Shown here: piece by piece, positions 1 to 11,879 of the stretch
Layout: each line of letters opens with the position of its first letter
Numbering within the stretch: position 1 is the first letter of the stretch
Notes under the pieces: generated by a model
Database searches by the model: none
What the model was told of the DNA's origin: nothing
What the model saw: only the letters and a program-made list of their open reading frames with translations
Source of the DNA: Heterobilharzia americana
Taxonomy: Eukaryota > Platyhelminthes > Trematoda > Strigeidida > Schistosomatidae
Assembly (NCBI GenBank): GCA_944470555.2
Contig: OX104127.1
Coordinates: 51,822,934-51,886,933 of the forward strand
DNA length: 64,000 bases
Direction of reading: 5' to 3'
Made by a program: the position numbers and the translations under genes

Positions 1-1140
1 GACATAATATTCTCTGTATGAAAGTAAAAGCTTCACCTACTAAGACATTGAATCAGTCATTTGGATTATAGTTGTTGATATCTGATGGTGATTGGAGATT
101 TTTTTCACTCTCTTCACTCTCACATAGAAGCAGAAATAAGCTGAGAAGTAAAATATAAGGCGTCTTCATCAGAATTCAGTAGTTAAAAATCTTTGGCGCC
201 GAATAATTTGAACATAAATTACTACTTTGTTATCAAGTTTGAAAATGTTGGCATTTATATGTGTAAGCTTTTTAATGAAGCAATTGCTTACTTGATAGTA
301 TAGTGGATCAGTTAATATGTTAGACAGAAAATCAGACAAAGTTGTCTCGCTTGTCTTGTTGATCAGGAAGTTATGTTTTACTGAAATACAGTTTATACTG
401 ATTTCAGTTACGTGGAACATATACTGATGCTATAAAGTAGCAGTTAACCAAACGACTTCTACTGACTAACAGCTGGTTAATACCGCATTCAGATGTCTTT
501 TCCCCTACCATGGCTCATCTTAACTGTTCACTTCTTAGGCTGGAGATAGAAGAAGAATCTGTTTGCCTTACACTATCTTCTTATATTGCTTCAATAAATA
601 GTTCTCTACAGTTCAGTTCATCGAAGGTAAATCCTGTGAATCATGTACACCTATACACGTTTAACAGTCGAGTTATATTCTACACATGATAATCAAAGGT
701 ATGGATATCGCCAATGACTTAAATAAGTAATTTTCTTGATTGGATCGTCATTTTAATATTTTCTAGGCTCTTTAATGTTGCTAAAGTGTGGACTGTATGC
801 ATAGCAGCTAATGTGCCATACTCACAGTTTTGCATAAATTATATTTTTGTTAACAAAACTCATGTATATTTAGGATCAGTTTGTAAATCTATGAGTGTAT
901 ATGACTTCATATATGACTTCATTCATTGAAAAAAAGAGGTCACTCTTGGCACGCTTGACGAAAAACCACACAAACTTATATAATTTCTTAACCATTGAAG
1001 GATCCTTATAATACTTTAAATAACAACTGAAAACAGTAAGTTGTGTGACAGAATAAACAATTTGGAGATGGAAGTTACGACAAATATTTAAGCTTTAGCA
1101 GATGTCGAAGGGTGAATATATTTGTGCCATTTTGGCCGAT
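1..1140. other. Intron, nothing recognised
   Basis: AT-rich sequence downstream of the last visible cadherin exon on the minus strand. No cadherin-like reading frame, RNA gene or repeat shared with the rest of the window was seen. The short open frames lack any domain signature. Confidence 0.5.
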
Positions 1141-1169
1141 TTTCAGCCATGTCGCTAAGATTCCTGAAC

Positions 1170-1430
1170 CACTCATCCCTTTTTGTCTCCAGGACCCCAA
1201 CCATGCATTTCGGTGAAATTTAAAGATCAACCTGACTGGTTTCTAGCTACTCAGTTTGTTCAGCAGTGGTGTATTTTGCTAGTTCATGACATTTTTATTT
1301 CAGACATCACAGCTGGTGATTTTAGACAACTCACGGTTCCTAATGGAAACTCTGTTGACACAACAGCTGAGCAGTTGAAAAACTGCCCATTTCTCAGTAA
1401 GAAATGTCAACCTGGACCGTGAAATTTGTG
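1170..1430. repeat. Dispersed repeat, copy 1 of 2
   Basis: A stretch around 1210-1330 resembles 63605-63720 over roughly 110 bases, including a shared 'gctagttcatgaca' block. A 79-codon frame spans 1183-1422 but resembles no family I know. Probably a fragment of an unidentified transposon rather than a host exon. Confidence 0.4.
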
Positions 1431-1494
1431 AATCATTTGAAAATATACCATGCTATCTTAAAAATACTATTTACCCTACAGAAAATTTAAATGC

Positions 1495-1830
1495 ACTTGG
1501 TTGTGGCTAGCAGGAGAATCAAGGACTCGCGTTTCGTCCCATTTAGGGTTCATCAGCTGAACGTACCTGCACCCAGGTGAGTGATATTGTTCCTACTGAG
1601 AATCGAATCTTACACCCATCGCTTCAAATGCCAAGGCCACTGAGGCACGATATTGCTCCTTATTGTTTGTTGATCTGTCCGTAATTCTCTTTTATTTAAC
1701 TGAATCGAATTGTCTGACCTGTATTTGCATATTGATGACTAAGCGGATGCCTCAATATTACTTGAATATTTATCACTATAATACCGGACAATTCGATCCA
1801 GTAAAACAAGGGAGAATTAAAATTATACTA
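1495..1830 (-). mobile_element. Sm-alpha SINE remnant with hammerhead motif
   Basis: On the minus strand a tRNA-like head (about 1660-1600) is followed by a hammerhead region at 1567-1509. The core CTGATGA (1556-1550), GAAA and the GTC cleavage triplet are all present, but stem II has mismatches next to the core. Pieces of the Sm-alpha 3' region lie at about 1670-1740 (minus) and 1780-1825 (plus). The minus piece sits where the preceding unit of a tandem dimer would end. Sm-alpha is the known schistosome pol III-type SINE/satellite with a hammerhead ribozyme; assignment here is by motif order and recalled consensus. Confidence 0.7.
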
Positions 1831-2214
1831 ACATATAATAATAAAATCTAAACTCCGTTAAATTGTAAGGTGAATAAAATTTAGGCGACAAAAGTAGGGG
1901 TTTGGAATGCATTAAAAAACGTAAAAATATATAAGACAATGTAGAATATGAAACATTAAGATATAATAACTTCGCACAGAATGTGTGATAAGAAGTGGTC
2001 ATAAATCGAGTCAAGTTTTCACGAGTGTGTCTTCTAGAATACTCAACTTGTACTCGCTGATACAGAAATTGAAAAGTAGTTTGAGAACAAATGAAAGCTT
2101 TCGTTTTCAAGGTTTTGAGACTTTTCGATTTCAAAAAAACAAGGCAATTGAATTTCTAAGTCCAGATTTTTAGGAATTTTTAAAAGTCTTGACATTATAT
2201 AGCATTCACAGTGA

Positions 2215-2440
2215 AGCAGTTAGTAGTCGTATTTATTGGTCACTGAAAGATTGCCAACTTCATGTTGTTTAATCTCAAATACTGATCAAATTCAGTCCAT
2301 GGTTTTGCAATGTGGCCACTAAGGTAGAAGACTCACCATCGTGATACTCTAAGATAGATGTTAATTGGTTGGAGACAATAAGCAAGAAGTTCTGAATCTA
2401 GATTTTGGGCTTTCTAGTAGCTAAATTCATTACAAAACCA
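2215..2440 (-). mobile_element. tRNA-derived SINE family 3, degenerate
   Basis: Shares blocks such as 'ccaacttcatgttgt' and 'ttggttggaggca'-like sequence with 36130-36310. The family is better preserved at 11880-12070 and 36130-36450, where tRNA-like A and B boxes are visible on the minus strand. This copy has lost most of the tRNA-like head. Confidence 0.45.
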
Positions 2441-2498
2441 GATATCCAGAATAAAAGTAATTATTATATAAAGCAAATTTAAATTACATTTAATATAC

Positions 2499-2684
2499 CT
2501 CTTCAGATTTTTCAATAGTATTTGTCACAATAATCTCTCCAGTGTCATGACGTAGTCCAAATATATGCTTGGGATCTGCTTTCAGGAGACTATAGTATAT
2601 TTCACCGTTTTGCCCTGAATCTTTGTCAACGGCCACCAAACGTGTTATTATAAATCCTTTCTTCTCGTGTATAGACAATCGAAC
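2499..2684 (-). CDS. Cadherin gene, exon d (62 codons)
   Basis: Start half of a cadherin repeat. The frame begins VRLSIHEKKGF and continues with the calcium-binding DKDSGQNG motif and the strand motif GEIYYSLL, then a 'tGEIIV' strand. The acceptor is ...ttatag ahead of 2684 and the donor is gtatat at 2498, so the exon is 186 bp and phase 0 at both ends. The preceding exon c ends in the linker DLNDNAPIF, so the joined product reads straight into this repeat. The gene continues beyond position 1. Protein role from the family: calcium-dependent cell-cell adhesion at the plasma membrane. Which cadherin (protocadherin, Fat or Dachsous type) cannot be settled from three repeats. Confidence 0.9.
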
Positions 2685-2699
2685 CTATAAGGAGGACAC

Positions 2700-3798
2700 G
2701 TTTCAAAGTTATCATATACAAGCTTTGTTAATTCATTATTTTAAAAAAAATCATAATTCCAATGACAATAATAAATGGGGTTATTAAGTGCTGTTCAACA
2801 GAGTCTTAGTTTCTAGGTTCAAAATCTTTCAAAAGTCAGTTCAAGAGGTAATTTTAAAAATACAATTGCTGTAATAAAGTTCCCTTTCTAAAGTTTACGG
2901 CAGGTGAAGCAAAACACTGCTGTTTTGAAACGTTATCTGATAGTTAGTCGATTTACTATTTCACCCTAGAGTATTCCGTTTTGCTAGACAATAATAGACT
3001 TATCTATTTGCTTGTATTATTATTATAAACAAGATTGTACAGCTGCTGAAAATGATTCATCTGAGGGAAACGTTTTTTCTCCGAATTACTTCGTTTTTCT
3101 GAATTATCTGTTTAACTGACCTCTTGTAAAACGTTGCGTAGATAAAGCATACGTTATTCTGTCTCATTGAATTATTCCTCACTCTATGATGATGTTATAG
3201 AAAGAATCGAGAAAGGAACTTCATATTTTTGTGAGCACAAACGTATACAAGAAGAATAATGAATACTGATAGGCAACTGTTTATGAGAACATAGTTATGA
3301 AAATTGAATATAACGCTTTGGACTCCCTTCCTAAGTAACTGTATACATTTCTATTTAAATGGTGTCTAAGAGAATGAACTTTTAGACTTGATTAAATAAG
3401 CAAGTGAAATGTTGAAGATTATCTTATTGTTCACGAGAAAAGACAAAAGTGACGATTGTAGCGAAGAAGAAATTTTTATTTTGATCAAGTTGTTTTTTTA
3501 AGCTGTACATCGGTAAATATGTATTGGAAAGGGTAGAGCTATACAGAATCAGAAGTCGAAATAAATCAAATAACGAAAAGAATTTGAGCAATATAAAACA
3601 AGGATTTACTTCAGGAATAGAAACACAGGATTCAGAAAAGAAGTATAATTAATGAATAGCGAAGTTGTCTAAGACTGAGGATTTTTATCATGGCCATGTT
3701 AATGACAAAGATTGAGTGATGTTCATAACGTTGAAAACCCAGTAAACATCCAGATTTTAAAAGATGAGGAATAAGGTCTACGAAACTATAAGTGAAAC
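2700..3798. other. Intron, nothing recognised
   Basis: AT-rich intron between exon d and the 582-bp inverted repeat. No element, RNA gene or coding exon recognised. Confidence 0.5.
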
Positions 3799-4380
3799 AA
3801 ATTTATAAAATTCCAGTGAGGTTAAAATCAGACAAATTTCTGAAGTTTCATGACATCATGGAAATAGCTACTTCACCAAATTAAACAAACCTGTACAAGT
3901 TATCAAATGTTTAAATAGAAAATGGTGACTAGTCACATCACGTTGTTCATACAGGATATCGACATAATATGGGCATAAATGTCATTGTTATCCTTTCTTA
4001 GTTTGAAGGTCCAGTTGAATGAGTGTGGATATCTGGGACAAATACTAGGGATGAAGAATTCATTTTGTTTGTGTGTGTATATACTTCAGATACGAATACT
4101 GTGTGCGACGTGTTATTTTTGAATATAAACTGTCCAAGTTGGTTGGCCAGTTGGGTCTTCCTTTCTGTTGGCTGTATTACTATTCAAAATAATGTGAAAT
4201 GCTGTAGCTAGCCGTTATTTCTTTATAGCTTGAAAAATCTTTGTGAATAATTTTAATATTTTCAATGTCAATTTAGTGACTATGGTAGATGGCATGAACA
4301 GCGATTACCAACTTGATTTGCAGATTCCCCAACAAGATTATTTGTCAGTTATTTTGTGTAACCTGCATATTCTTTAGCAC
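3799..4380. repeat. Large inverted repeat 1, left arm
   Basis: This 582-bp segment is the reverse complement of 4592-5173 at every position I compared, with equal arm lengths and a 211-bp spacer (4381-4591). An incidental 62-codon frame (4023-4211) is identical on the opposite strand of the other arm. No transposon hallmark was seen at the outer ends and no target duplication was found. Confidence 0.95.
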
Positions 4381-4591
4381 CTAAGTAGTTCTACCATTCC
4401 TCCAAAGTGCAAATGATTTTAAGGAAACATTGAATTAGAGCCGTCTTTAAGAGAACTAACACTCAGGAATACTTAAGTCCACCTTAAAGACTGAATTCCT
4501 TTTACTTCTACACAAAGTTGTGCCTACAAATTAGACTATGTCGATTGTGATGCTTAATATACTGAGGGACCACCTTGTGAGGTCCTCATTC

Positions 4592-5173
4592 GTGCTAAAG
4601 AATATGCAGGTTACACAAAATAACTGACAAATAATCTTGTTGGGGAATCTGCAAATCAAGTTGGTAATCGCTGTTCATGCCATCTACCATAGTCACTAAA
4701 TTGACATTGAAAATATTAAAATTATTCACAAAGATTTTTCAAGCTATAAAGAAATAACGGCTAGCTACAGCATTTCACATTATTTTGAATAGTAATACAG
4801 CCAACAGAAAGGAAGACCCAACTGGCCAACCAACTTGGACAGTTTATATTCAAAAATAACACGTCGCACACAGTATTCGTATCTGAAGTATATACACACA
4901 CAAACAAAATGAATTCTTCATCCCTAGTATTTGTCCCAGATATCCACACTCATTCAACTGGACCTTCAAACTAAGAAAGGATAACAATGACATTTATGCC
5001 CATATTATGTCGATATCCTGTATGAACAACGTGATGTGACTAGTCACCATTTTCTATTTAAACATTTGATAACTTGTACAGGTTTGTTTAATTTGGTGAA
5101 GTAGCTATTTCCATGATGTCATGAAACTTCAGAAATTTGTCTGATTTTAACCTCACTGGAATTTTATAAATTT
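4592..5173. repeat. Large inverted repeat 1, right arm
   Basis: Mirror of 3799-4380. Outer breakpoint is at 5173/5174; inner breakpoint follows 'gaggtcctcattc'. The transcript of this region would fold into a 582-bp hairpin. Confidence 0.95.
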
Positions 5174-5277
5174 ATTTTATTTGTAATCCATTTACGCAAT
5201 GGTCAACTTATTCATGTTTATTGGGTCAAATTTTAATCTGGAAGTCTGTAAGTTTTATGAAATTATTCCTCAATAAA

Positions 5278-5280
<3 letters not shown>

Positions 5281-5336
<56 letters not shown>
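5281..5336. repeat. (TA)n microsatellite
   Basis: Uninterrupted TA repeat next to the left broken end of a PLE fragment. Confidence 0.97.
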
Positions 5337-5340
<4 letters not shown>

Positions 5341-5344
5341 TATG

Positions 5345-5690
5345 TATGTCGACGGACACATGTAGACGAAGACGAAGAGGTCGGTAACTTTGTTCAATAT
5401 AGTGTCGACTACAGGTATTGTAGTTGATTTTGTAAATGATGTTCGGTTTGTCTTCTTTGGTTGTTGGATCCTTTGGTCTGTATAATAGTGTTTTGAGGGA
5501 ATTTGTTTCTTTATGAGCCACACGAATTCCAAGTGGTTTCAGTAATCTTGTCATGATTTCTGACATATTCTTTATGTAAGGTAGGGTGATGCACATGTTG
5601 ATTTCTGCCGATGAATTTGTAGTTGATGATGTACTGAGGTAGTCGGTTACAAGTAGGAATCAATAATTCAGTCTTCTGAGAAGTAATGAT
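5345..5690 (-). mobile_element. PLE family 2 fragment, GIY-YIG region
   Basis: Minus-strand frames encode 'ILPYIKxxSEI', 'KETNSLKTLL', 'RPKDPTTKEDKPNIIYKI' - the stretch leading into the GIY-YIG endonuclease of Penelope-like elements. It is homologous to the PLE at 22.7-24.7 kb (about 23278-23650 there). The frame is broken and the fragment stops abruptly at the (TA)n tract. The missing C-terminal end occurs at 5847 in the opposite orientation. Confidence 0.75.
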
Positions 5691-5792
5691 GTTGAATATC
5701 ATCCCATCACCTGTCACAAACACTATTTCCATGCAAAAACTACTAAATATATTTTCGACAAAGATAATATACAACCGTGTTTAACCGAGAAT

Positions 5793-5796
<4 letters not shown>

Positions 5797-5846
<50 letters not shown>
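5797..5846. repeat. (TA)n microsatellite
   Basis: Second TA tract, directly preceding the plus-strand PLE piece at 5847. Confidence 0.97.
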
Positions 5847-5850
<4 letters not shown>

Positions 5851-6040
5851 GAATACCAATTGGCTACTAAACGTTACACAAGACATTTCATCGCTCATTT
5901 CAATGCATGTAGATAATAATGGACATAAATTCTATTTCAACAATGTAGAAATTTTGGACGAAGAGATGAAACAGAATATTAGAGAATTTCTATAAGCTTG
6001 GCATTTGTGTCAGTCAGCAAGCAATCAACAGATGTATAGA
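5847..6040 (+). mobile_element. PLE family 2 fragment, left half (C-terminal end)
   Basis: Reverse complement of about 23277-23055 in the 22.7-24.7 kb PLE: 'acacgaataccaattggc' through 'atcaacagatgtatagaca'. Encodes 'VDNNGHKFYFNNVEILDEE' and the end of the GIY-YIG protein. The element resumes at about 9095 on the far side of an RTE insertion. Confidence 0.75.
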
Positions 6041-9000
6041 CATTATTTATTATTATTATTTATCCCTTGGGTTCCTAGTGGAACATATGGCTTCAGTAGC
6101 ACGTCTCCCTTCCACTATCTTCTCGGCACTCTTCAAAACCTAGCTCCACGACTGCCCACAACCTTCCATTTCATCCTCACACCATCTCCTCAGTGTCAAC
6201 CTCGAACGCTCAGCTCTATGTTTCCCCCACGAATTCCATTCGAGGGCCTGGCCAAACGCCTGATGTCCCCAAATGGTCTTCTCAATCCAACTCCACATTC
6301 TTATTCTGCATATTTATTGGGTGATAGGATGTTGTTTGGTTCGTTGCCAGCCAGCCAGCCAGCCAGAGTTCCTTGTTGCTTATTCTTATTATTCTGGCCA
6401 TCTGATCTCATCTCCAGTATCAAGTGAGGTTAGGTGGCAGCTGTTGACGAATATCCGTAGTTTCCTGTAAAAGCTTTTCATGACGCATCAAGTTTCTGAA
6501 ACATATAGCAGCACTGACTTGACTGGATTGGTGTTGGAAATCCGGATCTTCTTCACTGTGCTGAGTGGAATGCATTAGATCTCCACACTGATTTCAGATT
6601 GATGAAGATCTGTCTTGCTATCTTTCCGATCCTGGATTTGACATCCTCATCTGTGCCTGTGGCGCCTGTAGTTGAAACGATGCTGTCTTACCTAGGTAGG
6701 TGTAGGTGAAAGAGGCCAGTTGCTTTACGTTTCTCCTGTTGATGGTGATTGTAGCTTGTTGTTGCCGTTGATGATGTTGTTGGTTGGGTATCTTCATCAC
6801 CTCTGTCTTCCCTATGTTCACCTGAAGAAAGTCCCGTCTTCGCTGCCTCTCCTGTCAACTTAGTACTTTTCGCCTATAGATCTTCGAGTTTGTGTGACAT
6901 TGTACATAAATCATCATCGGAGAAATCCAAATTCTCTGGGCTATTTTCATCGGTCCAGCCAGCATATGCCCATCTTTCGGCTCCTAACAGTTTGTTGAAT
7001 GATGAAGTCCACCAAAATCAGGAAGATCATTGATGATTGTAGGCGGCAACCTTGTCTTACTCTTGTTTTCACTTCGAAGGCGTCACTGAACTTTCAATTG
7101 TGGATCACTTGGCATGTGGCACCTTAAAACAGCTGTTGAATGAGATTGATAAAGATTTGTGGCAGTAGGACGGTAATGTTGAGGCAGCTGCCTGACAAAT
7201 TACTTCTCAGTCGACTCTGTCGAAGGCCTCCTCAATGTCGATGAAGTTGAGGTGGAGAGTTGACTGTCATTCTATACTCTGTTCTATGATGATGCGTAGC
7301 ATAGCATTGCAATTTGATCCGTACATGATTTGTTCTTCCTGATTTCACCCAGCTAGCCAACGTGTTCCGGTCGTAGTTTTGAATTCGATGCATCTTTTAG
7401 TCGTAACATTTTGCTTCGGGTGAACAACAGAATGATTCCTCGCCAGTTCTTGCAAAGGTTTAGATCTCCGTTCTTTGGGATTTTGACAAGGCATCCCTTC
7501 TTCCAGTCAATGGGCAGGTACCTTTCCTTCCTTCCTTCCTTCCGAACCTTCTGCAGTAGTGGTGTGAGCATGTTTGCTGTTCTCTCTGCGTCTGTTTTCA
7601 GTGATTCCGGTGGGATTTCATCTGGTCCTGCAGGCTTGCAGGACTTCATCAGTTTTAAAGCAACGAGGACTTCTGCTTTTGTCGTAGGGCCTGAGTTCAC
7701 TGTCCTCCTTACCCTGCGCTATCGGCTTCGATGTGTTCATTAAGACACATTCGTTGTCTTGTTTCCTCTTCCTTCTTAAAATCCTTATGCAGGTTTCCCT
7801 ACACATAGCTCCCAAAGAGTTACAGTGTTCTTCCATACAGGTTCATTCAGAGATGTTGCTCAATATCTCCCATGTTTTGTTCTGATGGCTGTCGTGAAGA
7901 TCTCCTCTGCAGTTTCGTCCAGTTCAGTTTCTGTTCTGGGTGTTCAACTTGAACTGTGGTCTATCACCAACTTATTTGAAGGCTTTAAACTTGATTTTCA
8001 AGCATGGTTCCTTCCACTATATAATGGTCGGAATCCACATCTGCTCCCCTTCTTCATCTCATCTTGTGTCTAGTAGGCTGACTGTCTCCACTTTACTCAC
8101 ATTGAGATGAAGTCGATCTGATATTTACGGTTGTGTGTCTGGTGTCTGATGGAATCAAATCCATGTGGCTCACCTGGTGAATATCCTTGTGTTTGTACAC
8201 ACTGCCTCCCTCCAATCACCAAATCGTTGAGTGTGCAGAAATCTGCTAACAGTTCTCCATTCTCATTCATCATCTCACTGAGTGCCTCTCAACCCATGAT
8301 CACTTCTCTCCCTGTGTTGTCTGCACCCACCTTGACATTCATCTCACCCAACACATTAGAATGGATTTTGATGTCTCCATTTCGGGTGGCATCTTGTCCA
8401 TTACTGCTCACAGTTGTCTGTAGAATTCCTCCTTCTTCTCTTCATCTGTGTCTGCATTATTTGTGTGTGCGTGGTGTAACCTTTAATGATTGTGACTTTC
8501 CTTTCTCTTGACTTGAATCTTGCTGTCTTGATCGTGATCCTGGAGGAGGAGACTGGTTCCCAGTGCATGAGAGAGAGTCTTTGATGCTGTTGGGGACATC
8601 ATGATAGCCACTCGAAAACTCAGTGTGCTCATGGTTGTTGTGTGGGTGACAATGTTGGAGTAGATTATTGAATCTCCTCTCCAGTTGAGGGTTTGGAGAG
8701 TTCACTTCCATTCCATCTACTTTCACAGATTCCAAGTACTTCTTTCTGTGCCATACCGTCTCATGTGTTTTGCAATCTGGGCAGTCTTGTCAGCCGGCTT
8801 CATACATGGTGCTGACATTCCATGTCCCCATTCTTACTTTTGCATTCATGGAGAGAGTGGAGACATGTTGGCCGATCGGCTACCTGAAGGTTTTCACCAA
8901 CTGGCGTCATTTCGTCTCCCTGATTCCAGCTAGGAATAAGTTTGTTTTTATTTTCAATATTTTCTTTGTGCTTTGAAGTTTCTGTAGCGGTTGTATTGGT

Positions 9001-9083
9001 TTTCCGGGGCAGGGTCGGTTGGCCTATGCCTAACCTTCCCTCTTTACCCGGACTTAGGACCGTCTAGTAACTAGTGAAATAGT
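6041..9083 (-). mobile_element. RTE-clade retrotransposon (SR2-like), copy A, inactive
   Basis: Near full-length but decayed non-LTR element read on the minus strand. The 5' end near 9078 matches the plus-strand copy at 26907 ('ctagttactagacggtcc'); the 3' end is an (AAT)n-type tail at 6041-6058. Minus-strand frames show the RT start 'SCKPAGPDEIPPESLKTD' with 'DWKKGCLVKIPKNGDLNLCKNWRG' split by my limit here as GPDEIPPE, then CLVKIPKNGDL, then CKNWRG, and the late 'VNIGKTEVMKI'-type region. It lacks about 0.4 kb present in copy C between the endonuclease and RT. It splits a PLE fragment (5847-6040 and 9095-9415). Stops and frameshifts throughout. Confidence 0.85.
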
Positions 9084-9094
9084 TAACCAGGTGA

Positions 9095-9415
9095 CAAAGA
9101 CTTAGCGTATTAACCAATGAGAAAAATGATTGACGCAGAAAGTCCATAGGTAAAGCAGAGAAACAGTCAACACGAAAATCCACACAGTCAATGACACAAC
9201 ACTCAAAGGAAGCAACCAACCACAAACCAGTTGGTCAGGACAAGCTACTAAATCACTCGCTGAGAATTATTTACAGCTGACTTCATACTAAAGTTAATGC
9301 TGTTGATGTCGTCTAGAAAGACGATGAAAGCTCCACGATTAAACAACCCAGCTGAGAGAAGACAATACAACCAAGACCACCCACCTGAGTTACAAATATT
9401 CTCCACTATTTGAGC
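9095..9415 (+). mobile_element. PLE family 2 fragment, right half (3' end)
   Basis: Reverse complement of about 23035-22755 in the 22.7-24.7 kb PLE. Contains the PLE hammerhead region near 9300-9345, here with CTGTTGA instead of CTGATGA, so the core A6 is lost. Aligns directly after the 5847-6040 piece, so RTE copy A inserted between them. Confidence 0.75.
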
Positions 9416-9419
9416 ATGT

Positions 9420-10480
9420 TTTAACTAGACTGTTTTAACAGCTGATTAAAGTTTGAGCGTGGATATTTCAAATGGATGAATTATTAATCGGAAGTACTAT
9501 CGTTTCAGAAGAACACTACTCACAACCTCCGTGGATTATTCTGATACGGATATACATTGGTGCATCTTTGTCAGACTTCTGCCAGTTTCCAAATATGCAA
9601 GTATTAGGATATTCCCTGGTTTCAAACCAGTTATTACACATGATTAGTTAACATGCAGTCATTCAAAACAGACTGACTTACAAAGTCAACCTGGAATGTT
9701 GCACAACGTTGTATCCGTCGAAGTTACCACGCTTTATAGAAGCATTCAAAAAATGAGTAAATAGCAGATAGGCGATTTTAAATTCGACAGAGAGGAAGAG
9801 CAAATTTACAAAACGTAGACCGTTGTTTATGTTCAACATTTTGGAGATGTCAATGAGTGAATACATTTTTACTACTGAAATTTATTTTCAACAGAGTTAC
9901 CAAGAGTTTTAAGTCATTGATTGTTATGACCTCGAAGAATTCGGTCAAGCAGTTTATACCTCCCTAAACATTTTAAACACATATGCACAGATTGCATCAA
10001 CTGAAGACACGTCTTTTTCTGGCTGCCTTCAACCTTATCCCAACTGAATCATTCTTTAAATCACACTGGGTGTTGAAGTAGTTAGCAGCCCGGCATTCGG
10101 AACACATATCTTAGGGATCTCATTTGGTTAAGACTCACATTCTTACTGAGTGATTAGTCTTTCATGCTAAGTATCGTCCCAGTAAACTGGACACCACTCA
10201 TACGGTGATTCCACCATATATTAGCGATACTGCAGAGACAGATGTTGTCAAGTAGTTGTACCCTCCTCGAATCTTGTTTATCAGAGGTCATATCAACGTA
10301 TAGTTGGACAAAGTTACACAAACCACGCTTTTAGTTGCATTATTTCACGTTTTTCAATCAGACGGAAAATTATCATTATCTGGCTTTTGTTTCACTTGTT
10401 ATGTATTAAACTTCAATTAGTCAATTATTTTCCCGTTAGAATGTTGACATGTTGGTACTTTGAAGGTAAATTCATTTTAA
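9420..10480. other. Intron, nothing recognised
   Basis: No feature supported; open frames are short and without known domains. Confidence 0.45.
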
Positions 10481-10499
10481 ACTGGGTGACTATTGAAGG

Positions 10500-10592
10500 T
10501 GGAGTAAAATTATGAGTCTCGGCAGGATTCGAACCAGTGATCATGGGGTTTCTGGTTGAGTGCTCAACCAACTGACCTAGGTGACCCATCTG
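10500..10592 (-). pseudogene. tRNA-like sequence (tRNA pseudogene or SINE head)
   Basis: The minus strand has an A-box-like block 'tcagttggttgagcac' and a B box 'ggttcgaatcc' at tRNA spacing. Possible acceptor strands GGGTCAC and GAGACTC pair at six of seven positions (one as G-T). The T stem has mismatches and the D stem is poor, so a functional tRNA is unlikely. Confidence 0.5.
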
Positions 10593-11584
10593 CTGACGAT
10601 ATTTCAATTTCACTTTAATCACTAAGTGTTTTGTCTAACTATCGTGTGTATTCTTGATGAGTTACTGTGGCTTGATAGTATTCACGCTGGGTGCCCATCC
10701 ACTTCATACTATAATCAGATGAATTAGACAATTAAACTCTTGCTAACTGATATGAATAACAAATTTTTCCTATAATGTTCGTATAAAAAAAACCCGAAAT
10801 GTTCTAGTAGATAACGTCCACTGCATCTCAAGCGACTGAACAAATTTCCTGTGAAGGCAGAGCTCAGGCTTCAAAATATTAATTACCTCGTCTTTCGCAG
10901 TTTGAAGAAGTGTGAGGCATACTTTCTATGTTTCCAAAAATAGATCAACTTTCTCTACCTACCCAATGGCTCGATTGTGCTAAAAGGATAAGCTAGCCCC
11001 CTGTGTCACCTTGATGAGTGTTTATCAATTCTCCTGCTTCTGTTGAGTAAGGCATATTGATCATCCTTAGATTTCGCTTTCCAAACGCATTTCAGAACAG
11101 CTTGGTTCAACAAAGGAGAAAATAGAGCATCTCACAGCTGTATTTTAGAACATTCAGTTGCTTATGATCACCCCGTAGGTGCAGAAAACAACTTGAGTGT
11201 CGTCCATAGAGTTCATGAAAGCCTCATGAAAAATATACACTTGAAACTACTTAAAATTATGGAAGTCATGGCAAACCGTTGAAAGAAAAACCCTCAGAAT
11301 AATAATTAGTCAGATGTTTGTAAATTATATTGCATTTCGTCAAGATATCACATGTCACCGGATAAAACAGTTCAGAATCGGCTTTCCAAAACATTAATTT
11401 CTGTAATATATGATTCGTTTTGTCATGCTAAAGTTTATTGACACAATGGAATAGGATAAAAGACAATGTTTAAATTCCGAAAATACTGATGAGCGGCCAA
11501 ATCACAATTGCTCGGAAGAAAACTTATTTTCAATTTCAGAGCTTTGCGAATTTTTAATTAAAAGCTGTGAAGGCATTAAATATC

Positions 11585-11855
11585 GGAATTTGACCTATTG
11601 GATGAACGGTAACGTGTCCGCTACCAGCCTTAACCACCCTGGGTCCGATCCATGGCAAGGTTGTGGATGTGGACAGCGGAGTGATCCTATACATAGATGA
11701 CATAGCTGTCCATTGCCTCCAGGTTTTCAATGCTTATCCAACCAACACCAGTCAGTGATGGATGTTACCTTTAAATCAGTTAACCAATCAAGCCTTAAAG
11801 ACCTTCAAGTGCTACTTTACAAACACACACACACACACACACACACACAAAGGTA
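11585..11855 (+). mobile_element. Possible SINE with (AC)n tail
   Basis: A tRNA-like A-box-like start ('tggatgaacggtaacgtg') and B-box-like 'gggtccgatcc' at about 11600-11655 are followed by about 170 bases and a (AC)n run at 11822-11850. The head-plus-simple-tail layout suggests a SINE. Only one copy was noticed in this window. Confidence 0.4.
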
Positions 11856-11879
11856 CCAATATTTGAATCACCCTAGATT

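Noticed and set aside
4023..4211. 62-codon ORF present identically on both strands (4023-4211 and 4761-4949)
   Set aside because: The duplication follows from the inverted repeat; the frame has no domain and no coding signature.
5263..5596. ORFs ending in long IY repeats
   Set aside because: The repeat is translation of the (TA)n tract; only the upstream PLE-like part is meaningful.
10500..10592. Functional tRNA gene
   Set aside because: A and B boxes are good, but D and T stems have mismatches; called tRNA-like only.
11822..11850. CRISPR-like or regulatory array
   Set aside because: It is a plain (AC)n microsatellite; no spaced repeats exist anywhere in the window.
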